This document shows positions 34,933-43,912 of a stretch of DNA of 55,915 bases, piece by piece. Origin of the DNA: Actinomycetes bacterium (GTDB taxonomy: Bacteria > Actinomycetota > Acidimicrobiia > Spongiisociales > JAHEDJ01); contig JAHEDK010000018.1 in NCBI GenBank assembly GCA_024641245.1, forward strand, positions 1-55,915, written 5' to 3'. The notes beneath the pieces are model-generated. The model ran no database searches, was not told where the DNA came from, and saw nothing but the letters and a program-made list of their open reading frames with translations. The translations under genes were made by a program, and so were the position numbers. How positions within the stretch are numbered: position 1 is the first letter of the stretch; each line of letters starts with the position of its first letter.

Positions 34933-35625
34933 ATGAGGATCTTGCTCGTGGAAGACGATTCGTCGATCGCTGAGCCCCTGGTCAGCGGTCTCGAACGCCA
35001 GGGCTACCAGTTGACGTGGGTATCCACCGGAGCCGACGCCTTGAACGCCGACCCCGGCGATATGGTGCTGCTCGATCTCGGTCTACCCGATCTCGACGGC
35101 CAGGTTGTATGCCGGCGGCTCCGCGACAAGACCGATGTTCCCATCATCATCGTGACTGCCCGATCTGATGAGATCGACCGGGTCGCGCTGCTGGAATTGG
35201 GCGCGGACGACTACCTAACCAAACCGTTCGGGTTCCGGGAGTTGGTGGCTCGTATGCGGGCGGTGGCCCGCCGAAGTCAGCGGTCCTCCGGACTCGCCGC
35301 AACCGACTCGCCGGACGAGCCGTTTGCAGTCGGTGAGGTCACACTCGATCGGAGAACCCGCAAAGTCATGGTTGGTGGAGTCCCGGTGTCCTTGACGCCG
35401 AAGGAGTTCGATCTTCTCGCCTTCCTGGCGCAGGATCCGGGTGCAGTTCAGGCCAGGGGGCACATCATCGAGGAGGTGTGGGACGAGCACTGGTGGGGAT
35501 CCACCAAGACGCTTGATGTTCATATTGCATCGCTTCGCAAGAAACTGGGCGAGGCAGACATCATCGAGACGGTGCGCGGAGTGGGCTATCGACTGGCCGT
35601 CGATGAAGAGGACCAGGAGAGATGA
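34933..35625 (+). CDS. OmpR-family response regulator
   Basis: 230 aa from ATG 34933. Receiver domain with VEDDSS, phosphoacceptor D48 in MVLLDLGLPDLDG, T in IVTARSD and K in LTKPFGF. Winged-helix output domain with VSLTPKEFDLLAFLAQDPGA and KTLDVHIASLRKKLGE, ETVRGVGYRL. Coupled by ATGA overlap to the kinase gene. A longer frame upstream lacks an RBS. It is divergent from the apbE operon and probably controls it. Confidence 0.92.
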   Translation: MRILLVEDDSSIAEPLVSGLERQGYQLTWVSTGADALNADPGDMVLLDLGLPDLDGQVVCRRLRDKTDVPIIIVTARSDEIDRVALLELGADDYLTKPFGFRELVARMRAVARRSQRSSGLAATDSPDEPFAVGEVTLDRRTRKVMVGGVPVSLTPKEFDLLAFLAQDPGAVQARGHIIEEVWDEHWWGSTKTLDVHIASLRKKLGEADIIETVRGVGYRLAVDEEDQER

Positions 35626-36992
35626 CGCGACGCTTGACGCTTTCGTACCTGACCGTCACGGTATTCGTCCTCCTCGTTCTCGAGATCCCGCTGGTCGCCT
35701 TCTTCGCCGATCGCGAGGAAAGCCGGCTGCTCTCGGCGATCGAGCGAGATGCGCTGGTGCTCGCTACCACCTATGAGGACGCCCTGCAGTTCGGCAGCCC
35801 CTACAGTGTCGATCCGGCCATCGACTACGCGTCGCGGGCCGGAACCCGGGTGGTGGTCGTCAACTCGGCCGGGCAGTCCATCATCGACACTGCCGGCGAG
35901 GCATACCAGGATTTCACCAACCGATCTGAGATCAGCAACGCGCTCGGTGGTGCTATCGAGTCCGGCACCCGCTTCTCCGCGACGCTCGATGGCGACCTAG
36001 CCTTCGCCGCCGTACCGGTCGCTTCGGGTGGGGACATTCACGGTGCCGTGCGGATCACCTTTCCCACCAGCCAGATCGGCGATCGGGTTGGTCGGTTCTC
36101 TCTAACGCTGGCCGGAGTTGCGGTGGTCGTGCTGGCTGCCGTCACCGCGGTGGGATGGGTGGTTGCCAGATCCGTGATCAAGCCGATTGAGCATCTTCGG
36201 GACGGAGCCCGGCTGGTCGGGGAGGGTGACCTCGATGTTCGAATAGACGTTGGCGAAGCACCGGCCGAGTTGTCGGAATTGGCGAGAGCGTTCAACGACA
36301 TGGCGTCCCGCCTACAGGAACTGCTCGAACGCCACCGGGAGTTCGTTGCCGATGCATCCCACCAGCTCCGGACACCTCTGACCGCCTTGCGCCTGAGGTT
36401 GGAGAACGTCGAGCACTCGATTGGATCGGAGGACCGGACCGAGGTCGAATGGGCGCTGCGCGAAACCGACCGGCTCGGTGAAGTGATCGATCAGTTGCTG
36501 CAACTCGCCAGAGTCGAAGAAGGACGAGAAAAGCCGATCCCCACTGAGATCGCTCAGCTCGTTAGGGATCGAGCCGACACGTGGTCGACCGTCGCCGGTC
36601 AGTCGGCCGTCGAGCTGATCGTGGACGGCCCGCAAGCGGAATGGGTCTACGCGGTGGGAGGGGCGATGGAGCAGATCCTCGACAATCTGCTGTCGAATGC
36701 GCTGAAGGTGGCGCCTCAGAATTCGTCGGTCACTCTCCGAGTGGTGAATACCGGTCAGACCGTCGAGGTCCACGTCATCGACGCCGGACCGGGTTTGACC
36801 GAGAGGGATCGGCAGAGCGCCATGCAGCGGTTCTGGCGGGGAACGGCGGACGGGACCGGGTTGGGTCTCGCTATCGTCAACCGGCTGGCCGAGGCCTCTG
36901 GAGGTTCGGCCCGGCTGGAAAAGGCAACCTCCGGCGGTCTCGACGCCGTCGTCACCTTCCCCGCAGTGCCTCATTACCTCGTTCCTGCGTAG
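35622..36992 (+). CDS. Sensor histidine kinase
   Basis: 456 aa. First helix at residues ~7-26, an extracytoplasmic sensor of about 125 residues, second helix near 155-178 and a HAMP domain. HisKA box EFVADASHQLRTPLTALRLR with phospho-His near residue 247. HATPase_c boxes: LDNLLSNALKVAP, VIDAGPGLTE and GTADGTGLGLAIVNRLAEA. It partners the preceding regulator. The signal is unknown, but the divergent apbE/ferric-reductase operon suggests redox or metal stress at the membrane. Confidence 0.92.
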   Translation: MTRRLTLSYLTVTVFVLLVLEIPLVAFFADREESRLLSAIERDALVLATTYEDALQFGSPYSVDPAIDYASRAGTRVVVVNSAGQSIIDTAGEAYQDFTNRSEISNALGGAIESGTRFSATLDGDLAFAAVPVASGGDIHGAVRITFPTSQIGDRVGRFSLTLAGVAVVVLAAVTAVGWVVARSVIKPIEHLRDGARLVGEGDLDVRIDVGEAPAELSELARAFNDMASRLQELLERHREFVADASHQLRTPLTALRLRLENVEHSIGSEDRTEVEWALRETDRLGEVIDQLLQLARVEEGREKPIPTEIAQLVRDRADTWSTVAGQSAVELIVDGPQAEWVYAVGGAMEQILDNLLSNALKVAPQNSSVTLRVVNTGQTVEVHVIDAGPGLTERDRQSAMQRFWRGTADGTGLGLAIVNRLAEASGGSARLEKATSGGLDAVVTFPAVPHYLVPA

Positions 36993-37251
36993 CGGGCTCG
37001 CCGGCCGGGAGAAACTCAGCGCTGCAGAACGGCGCCGGTCTCGGTCATCGGGATTCCCTGCTATCGTTCCGCAAGCCGCACCGGGTGGAGGCCAGCGAAT
37101 AGTCGCTTCCCCGGAGATCTCACGGCTTAGTTTCTCATCCGGTTGGACTGCCTCTTCGGCCGATTCTCGATCGCCAAGGCGATGGACGCCGCGCGGTCGA
37201 GCGAGACATCGGCATATCCAACTATCGGTCCCCTTGGGGCCAGGAGTCATC

Positions 37252-38784
37252 ATGACCACTACGTTCGCCCATCTCGGGCTACCCGACACGCTCGTCCGTG
37301 CCCTCGCCAAACGGAACATCATTGAGCCCTTCCCGGTACAGGCTGCCACCATCCCAGACGCCATTGCCGGCCGGGACGTGTCCGGCAAAGCCCCAACCGG
37401 ATCCGGCAAGACACTGGCGTTCGGACTACCCCTGCTCGCTATGGTCGACAAGGCAACCCGCCATCAACCGCGGGCGCTGATCCTGGCTCCCACCCGGGAA
37501 CTCGCCGAGCAGATCAAGCAGGAACTCGGCCCGCTCGCCAGAGCGGTCGACCGCTCCGTCCACGCTGTATACGGCGGGGTTTCCTACGGCCCTCAAAAGG
37601 GCGCCCTACGCAACGGTGTCGACGTGCTGGTGGCCACTCCCGGGCGGCTCGAGGACCTCATGGAGCAGCGATCCGTCGACCTGAGCCGCGTTGACATCGC
37701 CGTGGTCGACGAAGCAGACCGCATGGCCGACATGGGTTTTCTTCCTGCGGTGCGGCGAATCCTCGACCGCACGGCCAAGCGTCGCCAAACCTTGTTGTTC
37801 TCAGCGACGCTCGATGGCGACATCGCAGTGTTGAGCCGTGACTATCAGACGAATCCTGTTCGCCACGAGGCCGGGACGGTCGAGCCGGAGACGATCGACG
37901 CCCGCCACCTGTTCTGGCTTGTGCAACACCACGACCGTGTTCAGCACACCGCAGACCTCATCGAGGCGGCCGGTCGCTCCATAGTGTTCACGCGGACCCG
38001 CCACGGCGCCGACCGGCTCGCCAAGCAGTTGGACAAGTTGGGTGTTGCTGCGGTTGCCATGCACGGCGGGCGCTCCCAGAGCCAGCGCAGCAGGGCCCTC
38101 CAGACGTTCTCATCCGGGCGCGCCCAGGCGCTCATTGCAACGGACGTTGCCGCAAGAGGAATCCACATCGACGCGGTGGCATCCGTGATTCACTTCGATC
38201 CGCCGGGTGACGCCAAGGACTATCTCCATCGGTCGGGGCGTACGGCTCGCGCCGGCGCCACCGGAACGGTGGTCAGCCTCGTGACCGGTGAGCAACAGAG
38301 AAACGTCCGCATCATGCAGCGAGATCTCGACCTGCGCGTGCCGATCGAGGCTCCCCGACTCGACGAGATCCATCACGGTGGTCACCCGATCGGTAGCCCT
38401 TCGCCGGTGAGTCGCGGGCGGGGAGTCGCCGGCGCGGCTTCCGGTCCGAAGACCGGTACTCATCGCGAACGGGCCGCCACCAGTCGGCCGGCTCCGTCCG
38501 AGAGCGTTCCGCGTCATCCTGCCAGGGATGAGCAGAGTGTCTACGTGGCCAACCTGCCATGGGATGCGACCGCCGACGACATCCAGATCTTGTTCGGCCG
38601 CTTCGGAGAGGTACGCCAGGCGACGGTGATCATCGACCGGCGTTCCGGGCGGTCCAAGGGATTCGGCTTCGTCGATATGTCCGAGACCGCCGCCCGCTCC
38701 GCGATCGAGGCGTTGCACGGGTCCGACTTGAATGGTCGCGACCTCACGGTTCGCCTCGCCCAACCGCGGCAGTACGGCGGCTAA
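37252..38784 (+). CDS. DEAD-box RNA helicase with C-terminal RRM
   Basis: 510 aa from ATG 37252, chosen for the AGGAG upstream. The helicase core has a Q-motif-like start (TTFAHLGLPDTLVRALAKRN), motif I APTGSGKT, Ia PTRELAEQ, II VVDEADRM (DEAD), III SAT, then VFTRTRHGADRL, ALIATDVAARGIHI and HRSGRTARAG. After a basic, Ser/Arg-rich linker a full RNA recognition motif follows: RNP2 VYVANL, RNP1 SKGFGFVDMS. Bacterial DEAD helicases more often end in a DbpA/CsdA-type RNA-binding domain, so this RRM fusion is unusual. Probable role: RNA or ribosome remodelling. The 259 bases upstream (36993-37251) show no gene and may be a long 5' leader. Confidence 0.9.
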   Translation: MTTTFAHLGLPDTLVRALAKRNIIEPFPVQAATIPDAIAGRDVSGKAPTGSGKTLAFGLPLLAMVDKATRHQPRALILAPTRELAEQIKQELGPLARAVDRSVHAVYGGVSYGPQKGALRNGVDVLVATPGRLEDLMEQRSVDLSRVDIAVVDEADRMADMGFLPAVRRILDRTAKRRQTLLFSATLDGDIAVLSRDYQTNPVRHEAGTVEPETIDARHLFWLVQHHDRVQHTADLIEAAGRSIVFTRTRHGADRLAKQLDKLGVAAVAMHGGRSQSQRSRALQTFSSGRAQALIATDVAARGIHIDAVASVIHFDPPGDAKDYLHRSGRTARAGATGTVVSLVTGEQQRNVRIMQRDLDLRVPIEAPRLDEIHHGGHPIGSPSPVSRGRGVAGAASGPKTGTHRERAATSRPAPSESVPRHPARDEQSVYVANLPWDATADDIQILFGRFGEVRQATVIIDRRSGRSKGFGFVDMSETAARSAIEALHGSDLNGRDLTVRLAQPRQYGG

Positions 38785-38813
38785 CAGTCCACCCTCAATG
38801 TTACAGATGGATC

Positions 38814-38841
38814 AACTCCCGGGTCGCAAGGCCCGGGAGTT
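38814..38841. terminator. Bidirectional hairpin between convergent genes
   Basis: A perfect 10-bp stem AACTCCCGGG/CCCGGGAGTT with an 8-base loop lies between the helicase and the convergent glycosyltransferase. No long T-run on either side. Confidence 0.65.
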
Positions 38842-38877
38842 CCAGATGGCGGGCAGCAAGGCCGGGTCTGCAGAGAT

Positions 38878-40338
38878 TCAGTTGTAGTGGCGCACATCGT
38901 CCCAGATGTCGGCGAGTTGGCGCTCGGGAGCCAGACACAGGAACAACGGCAGGCCGGCCTCCTCGTTCTCCACACCGTACGGGTTGGTGATGGTGCCTGC
39001 CTGGACGGTGGTCGGACAGATCCCGGCGAGAACGTCGCCGATCCTGCCAACGCCGATGATCGGTCCATGGTGACCAGGCGGGCCCCACAACCAGTAGTTG
39101 TTGTGCCCGCTCGTCGCGGGCGGCAATCCCGCCTCCGGCCCGAGCACGTCAATCGCCCCGGCCTCGCCGTAGGAACCGGTGAATATAGCGACATCGGCGC
39201 GCTGATCGACGGGAATCGTCTCAAAGACGGCGACGATCTGTTCGATCAGTTCGGGCCACCCAACCGTCTCGCCGAGTTCACCGGTGGCGTCCAGTGCCGA
39301 CATGTCCGACGGCGGGAGAAGCGGGAGGGCGATGAACAACCCGATGAAGATTCCTGCTGCAGTGGCACCGATCATGATCTGCCGCCGCCTCCCCTCCAGG
39401 CCTTCGAACCAGAGGGAGCCCGCCGCCATCAGCGCCGGGTACATGGGCGCGACGTAGTACGCCTTGCCCCCGGTGAGCAGAAAGAACACGAACAAGAGCA
39501 CGAAGGCGAGGCCGATCGGCCGCCAAGGGTGCAGGTCCTCCGATCTGAGAAGGCGCCACAGTCCGACCGCGGCCGGAACTGCAAGGATGATCGAGAGCAG
39601 GCCGATCTGCTGCAATGCGAAGGCCACGGGACCATCGCTTCGCCCGGCGAGGGTGCGTGCCATTTCGAGCTGCGGCAGGCCGTTGGTGACCTGCCAGATG
39701 AGGTTGGGAAGGGCAATCAGGGCGGCAACGCCTGCCCCGATCCACGGCCAACTCCCGGCCAGCAGACGGCGCCGGGAAGTGGCGAGCAACGAGATCAGAA
39801 CCGCCAGCGCAAAGAGGCCGATGAGGTGTTTGTTCTGAAGGCCGACGCCCACGGTGAGCCCCAGACCGAACCACCAGCGGGGGTCGTCGCCGTCGAGCAG
39901 CCGTACGAGGATCCAGGCGGCAAGGGTCCAGAGGAAGTAGTCGAAGGTGGCGGTGCTCAGGAGGTGCCCCATCGCCAGGGCCACACCCGCTCCGCCGGCC
40001 GCGACGGCCGCGTACACCTGGCTTCTGGTGCCGCCACCGAACCGTCCGGCCATTGAGGCCGCCAGGATGACGACAGCGGCTATGGCCAGCGCCGGGAGGA
40101 CGCGCAGCGCCACCGGTGAAGTGGCGCCCAGTATCTCAGCCGTGCGGGCAATCAGGGGTGTGAGCGGTGGCTGGTCGACGAAGCCCCAGTCGAGTCGCCG
40201 GCCGGCTACGAGGAAGTACAGCTCGTCGCGATGGAAACCGTATCTCCCCGACATCGACAACAAGAGGACGACGACGGCACCCGCGGTCAGCCACACCCGG
40301 CCCGGCAGCCGGCTCGGTTTGGTGTCAGTAACGGCCAT
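38878..40338 (-). CDS. GT39-type membrane glycosyltransferase
   Basis: 486 aa with about 10-12 helices. The first loop contains GFHRDELYFLVAGRRLDWGF VDQPPLTP, the acidic catalytic-loop region of polyprenyl-phosphate-dependent GT39/PMT-like enzymes. A central bundle with VGVGLQNKHLIGLFALAVLI and GGKAYYVAPMYPALMAAGSL matches the dolichyl-P-mannosyltransferase-like (PMT_2) group. An extracytoplasmic C-terminal domain of ~150 residues follows. Probably transfers a sugar from a lipid carrier to a lipid or protein outside the membrane. Confidence 0.87.
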   Translation of the reverse strand: MAVTDTKPSRLPGRVWLTAGAVVVLLLSMSGRYGFHRDELYFLVAGRRLDWGFVDQPPLTPLIARTAEILGATSPVALRVLPALAIAAVVILAASMAGRFGGGTRSQVYAAVAAGGAGVALAMGHLLSTATFDYFLWTLAAWILVRLLDGDDPRWWFGLGLTVGVGLQNKHLIGLFALAVLISLLATSRRRLLAGSWPWIGAGVAALIALPNLIWQVTNGLPQLEMARTLAGRSDGPVAFALQQIGLLSIILAVPAAVGLWRLLRSEDLHPWRPIGLAFVLLFVFFLLTGGKAYYVAPMYPALMAAGSLWFEGLEGRRRQIMIGATAAGIFIGLFIALPLLPPSDMSALDATGELGETVGWPELIEQIVAVFETIPVDQRADVAIFTGSYGEAGAIDVLGPEAGLPPATSGHNNYWLWGPPGHHGPIIGVGRIGDVLAGICPTTVQAGTITNPYGVENEEAGLPLFLCLAPERQLADIWDDVRHYN

Positions 40339-40426
40339 CAGCTGTGCCCCGCTCGATCAGGATCTCCTCCGTTGTGGTCCTCAGTGAAGCAGGACGTCGG
40401 CACGTCCCTCGCAGTAGAGGAGAAAA

Positions 40427-40444
40427 TTCTCAGCTCGTTCTCAC
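40427..40444 (+). promoter_or_regulatory. TTCTCA direct repeat upstream of the RND operon
   Basis: TTCTCAGCTCGTTCTCAC has two TTCTCA cores 11 bp apart, like the repeats before the response regulator at 5072 and the acidic-repeat gene at 7257. A candidate OmpR-family regulator site, about 300 bases upstream of the first RND gene. Confidence 0.35.
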
Positions 40445-40486
40445 ACTCCGCGGTTTCGCCAGGTAGGTTGACTGGCAGGCTGGTGA

Positions 40487-40607
40487 GATTCCGACGGTCA
40501 CATCGGAATCCGGATTGGGGTTGTCGCATGGGAGGCACTGACCGGAACCTGCTGGGTTGGTACGACGGAGCCCAACCTGGGGATCATGGGTGGGCAAATC
40601 TCCGCCC
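40487..40607 (+). ncRNA. Structured leader upstream of the RND operon
   Basis: Within the 398-base gap before the first RND gene I see an 8-bp stem GATTCCGA/TCGGAATC (40487-40510, 8-base loop), a second stem CTGGGTTGG/CCAACCTGG (40552-40580, two G-U pairs) and a weaker GGGC/GCCC (40592-40607). This could be a regulatory 5' leader. It does not match a riboswitch class that I recognise. The remaining part of 40339-40736 holds no gene. Confidence 0.35.
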
Positions 40608-40736
40608 GGGCTTTCGGCCTGCGGCATCCGACACCTTCTCGGTGCCGCTTTGGCGCGTCCACGAGTCGACTTGGACGACACGTCGGCGCCGCTTGGCGAG
40701 GATGGCAGTCCATTCTGAAGGCGGAGGTATCGCAAC

Positions 40737-43700
40737 ATGATGCGCTGGTTGGTTGAGTGGAGTCTGAATTTCCGCCGGATCGTTCTTGCCCTGACTGCGG
40801 GGATGCTGGTCTTCGGCATCGTTCAGCTCGACGAGGTCAAGAAAGACATGCTGCCTGAGTTCAGCCCGGTGACGGTCGAAGTGCAGACCGAGGCGCTCGG
40901 TTTGTCGGCGGCCGAAGTGGAGCGCCTCATGACGATCCCACTCGAGCAGGATCTACTCAGCGGGGTCGCCTTTCTCGAGAGCATCGAGTCGGCCTCGTTG
41001 CCGGGATTGTCCTCAGTGGTCATGACGTTCGAACCTGGCACAGACCTGTTGGATGCCCGTCAGGTGGTCGCAGAGAGGCTGGCGCAGGCGGCCGGTCTCC
41101 CCCAGGTGGCCGCCCCGCCGCTGATGATCCAGCCTTTGTCATCCACGGGGCGGGTGGCGATGGTGTCGATGTCTTCCGACGTGCTGAGTCCGATTGAGAC
41201 GTCGGTGCTCGCCCGCTGGGTGGTAGTGCCGCGGCTCCTCGGGGTCAAGGGCGTTGCCAACATCTCGATTTGGGGTTTCCGGGACAGGCAACTGCAGGTG
41301 CTGGTGGATCCGGAGCGGCTGCAGGCTCAAGACGTGACTTTGAGTCAGGTGATTCGTACTGCGGGCAACGCGCTCGAGGTTTCGCCGCTCACCTTTCTGC
41401 AGGCTTCCAGCCCGGGAACCGGGGGCTTCATCGACACGGTCAATCAGCGACTCCACGTATTCCACGAGCAGGCGATTTCGACCCCCGAGGAACTCGCCCG
41501 GGTTACGGTGGAAGGCGAGGGAGGAGAGGCGGTCTACGTCGACGGACGACCTCTCTCGCTGGGCGAAGTAACGCAGATCGTGACGGGCCACCAGCCGCTC
41601 ATCGGGGACGCCAGGTGTAGCTCCGGTCCATGCGTGTTGCTGGTGATCGAGAAATTCCCGGGGGCGAACACGCCGGAGGTCACGAATGACATCGACGCCG
41701 CGCTCCGCGCCCTCGGTCCGGGACTTCCCGGGTTGAAAATAGACAGTTCGATCTACCGGCCGGCGTCCTTCGTGGCGACTGCATTCAACAACCTGGGGAC
41801 GATCTTGCTCATCGGTGCCTTCTTGCTACTGCTCGTGCTGGTGCTGGCGTTCCTGGATTGGAGGATGGTTCTGATAGCCGCCGTATCGATTGCCGCGGCA
41901 CTCTTCACGGCCGGCCTTGTGTTGTATGCCACCGATGCGACGGTCAATGTGATGACTCTCGCCGGCCTCGTGCTGGCGGCCGGGTTCATCGTCGATGACG
42001 CGATCGTCGGGGCCTGGGCTCAATCGGCGGCTGCCCTCGAGCAGGGGGTCGAGGAGCGATCACCACTTCACCGTGTCCGCGATGCGGTCCTCCAGAGGCG
42101 GGGACCAACGCTCTACGCGGCAGTGATATCGGGTGCGGTGGTCCTCGTGTTCTTCTTCCTCGAGGGTGAGGGCGGCGCGTTCCTGCCGCACATCGCATCC
42201 TCCTATCTGCTGGCGATAGCAGCCGCGCTGGTGGTGAGTTTGTCGGTCACACCTGCGCTGAGTGCGCTTCTGTTGCAGGATCCACACGTCGTTAGAGCCG
42301 ACGGTCGCCTCGTTCGTGCGATGAAAGAGAGGTACTCCGTAGGGATAGAGCGAATCGTCGGAAAACTCACCGCAGCTGCGGTCGTCTTTGTCGTGTTCGT
42401 CGGAGCGGCTCTGGCTGCCGTTCCGTTCTTCGATCAGTCCCTGCGCCCCGCCCTGCAACAACGCGACGTGCTGGTCCGGTTGGATGCGCCGCCCGGTACC
42501 TCTCTGGTTCGGATGGATGAGATCGCCGCACAGGCGGTCTACGACCTGGGGTCCTTGCCGGACATCACCGGTGTCACCGCCCACGTGGGTCGTGCAATGA
42601 CGTCCGACCAGGTGGTCAACGTCAATTCTGCCGAGATCTGGGCGAAGCTGGATGCAACAGCCGACTATGAGTCGGCACTGGGCGCCATCGAGCAACTGGC
42701 AGCCGGCATCGAAGGAGTGACCAGCAGAGTGCAAACGTACTCTGATCAGCGTGTCACCGAGATTCTGGGCAGGCCGGCGAACGAGCTGACCGTCCGTGTC
42801 TACGGCAACAACCCTGACGTCCTGCGGTCATCTGCCGAAGAGATCCTGGCCCTCGTCGAAGAGACGGATGGTGTGGCGAGCGCCGGCATCGATCTGCCTG
42901 CGGAGCAACCGACGATCGAGGTCGCCGTCGATCTCGACCGGGCGTACGCTCACGGCCTGAAACCCGGGGATGTCCGGCGGCGGGCGGCGACGCTGGTGTC
43001 GGGCATCGTTGTCGGGAATCTGTTCGAAGAGCAGAAGGTGTTTGACGTGGTCGTGTGGGGCGCTCCCGCCATCCGCCAGACGGTTGACGACGTTCGCGCC
43101 ATCCAGATTCCGACTCCCGGCGGAACGGTTGTAACCCTCGGGGATGTTGCAGACGTGTCGGTGGAGCCGAATGCCACCTTAATCCGGCACGAAGCGGTGG
43201 AGTCCTACCTCGACGTTCTGGCAGCCGTCGATGGTCGCAGCATCGAAGACGTGGCAGCTGAGATCGATGGCGGCCTGGCGATGCTGGCGCTACCCCTCGA
43301 ATACCACGCGGCAGTGCTCGGCGGCTACGCGGCAGAGCGCGATGCACAATCCCGCGTTATTGCGGTCATGGTTGCCGCCCTCATCGGCGTCTTCGTCTTC
43401 CTCCAGGCTGCATTCAGCAGCTGGCGACTCGCGCTCCTGGTGTTCGCGGCGTTGCCCCTGGCTCTGTCCGGCGGCGTGCTTGCCATTGCGGCAACCGGTG
43501 GCGACGTGTCGCTCGGCTCGGTTGCCGGACTGGTTGCAATTGTCGGACTGGCCACCCATGGGACCGTGCTGCTGATTCGCAACTATGAGGAGCGGGAGCA
43601 GCGCGGCGAGCCCTTTGGCAGACAACTGGTGGTGGACGGCACGACCGAGTTGTTGATGCCGGCGCTGGTTCCGCTCGTTGCGCTCGCCGCCGTTTTCATC

Positions 43701-43910
43701 CCGGCGGCCGCCGCCAGTTCGCTGGCCGGACTCGAGATCGTCGGACCGATGGCGATCGTCGCGGTCGGTGGATTGATCACGACCGCGCTCTTGCTGGGAG
43801 TTGTGGTCCCATCGTTCTACCTGCACTGGGGATACATCGCGAGTCCCGACACGACGGCGCACGACCTCTTCGAACCCGCAACGCCCCACCTAGTGATAGG
43901 CGGTGACTGA
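40737..43910 (+). CDS. RND efflux pump, CusA/HME-like (first of pair)
   Basis: 1057 aa with the 12-helix RND layout: N-terminal helix, large pore domain (VEVQTEALGLSAAEVERLMT IPLEQDL), helices 2-6, second pore domain and helices 8-12. Signature-like elements are PGLSSVVMTFEPGTDLLDAR QVVAERL and LAGLVLAAGFIVDDAIVGAW. In helix 4 the usual D-D-x-x-x-x-x-E-N of heavy-metal RND pumps is altered: the DD remains but the following E-N is replaced by A-W-A-Q. GGAGG precedes the ATG. It lies in an operon with a mini-adaptor and a second RND. Substrate unknown. Confidence 0.88.
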   Translation: MMRWLVEWSLNFRRIVLALTAGMLVFGIVQLDEVKKDMLPEFSPVTVEVQTEALGLSAAEVERLMTIPLEQDLLSGVAFLESIESASLPGLSSVVMTFEPGTDLLDARQVVAERLAQAAGLPQVAAPPLMIQPLSSTGRVAMVSMSSDVLSPIETSVLARWVVVPRLLGVKGVANISIWGFRDRQLQVLVDPERLQAQDVTLSQVIRTAGNALEVSPLTFLQASSPGTGGFIDTVNQRLHVFHEQAISTPEELARVTVEGEGGEAVYVDGRPLSLGEVTQIVTGHQPLIGDARCSSGPCVLLVIEKFPGANTPEVTNDIDAALRALGPGLPGLKIDSSIYRPASFVATAFNNLGTILLIGAFLLLLVLVLAFLDWRMVLIAAVSIAAALFTAGLVLYATDATVNVMTLAGLVLAAGFIVDDAIVGAWAQSAAALEQGVEERSPLHRVRDAVLQRRGPTLYAAVISGAVVLVFFFLEGEGGAFLPHIASSYLLAIAAALVVSLSVTPALSALLLQDPHVVRADGRLVRAMKERYSVGIERIVGKLTAAAVVFVVFVGAALAAVPFFDQSLRPALQQRDVLVRLDAPPGTSLVRMDEIAAQAVYDLGSLPDITGVTAHVGRAMTSDQVVNVNSAEIWAKLDATADYESALGAIEQLAAGIEGVTSRVQTYSDQRVTEILGRPANELTVRVYGNNPDVLRSSAEEILALVEETDGVASAGIDLPAEQPTIEVAVDLDRAYAHGLKPGDVRRRAATLVSGIVVGNLFEEQKVFDVVVWGAPAIRQTVDDVRAIQIPTPGGTVVTLGDVADVSVEPNATLIRHEAVESYLDVLAAVDGRSIEDVAAEIDGGLAMLALPLEYHAAVLGGYAAERDAQSRVIAVMVAALIGVFVFLQAAFSSWRLALLVFAALPLALSGGVLAIAATGGDVSLGSVAGLVAIVGLATHGTVLLIRNYEEREQRGEPFGRQLVVDGTTELLMPALVPLVALAAVFIPAAAASSLAGLEIVGPMAIVAVGGLITTALLLGVVVPSFYLHWGYIASPDTTAHDLFEPATPHLVIGGD

Positions 43911-43912
43911 TC

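Noticed and set aside
40470-40560. Cobalamin riboswitch before the RND genes
   Set aside because: GGTGAGATTCCG resembles part of the B12-box neighbourhood, but the downstream GCCACTGT-type core and the GGGAA element are missing.
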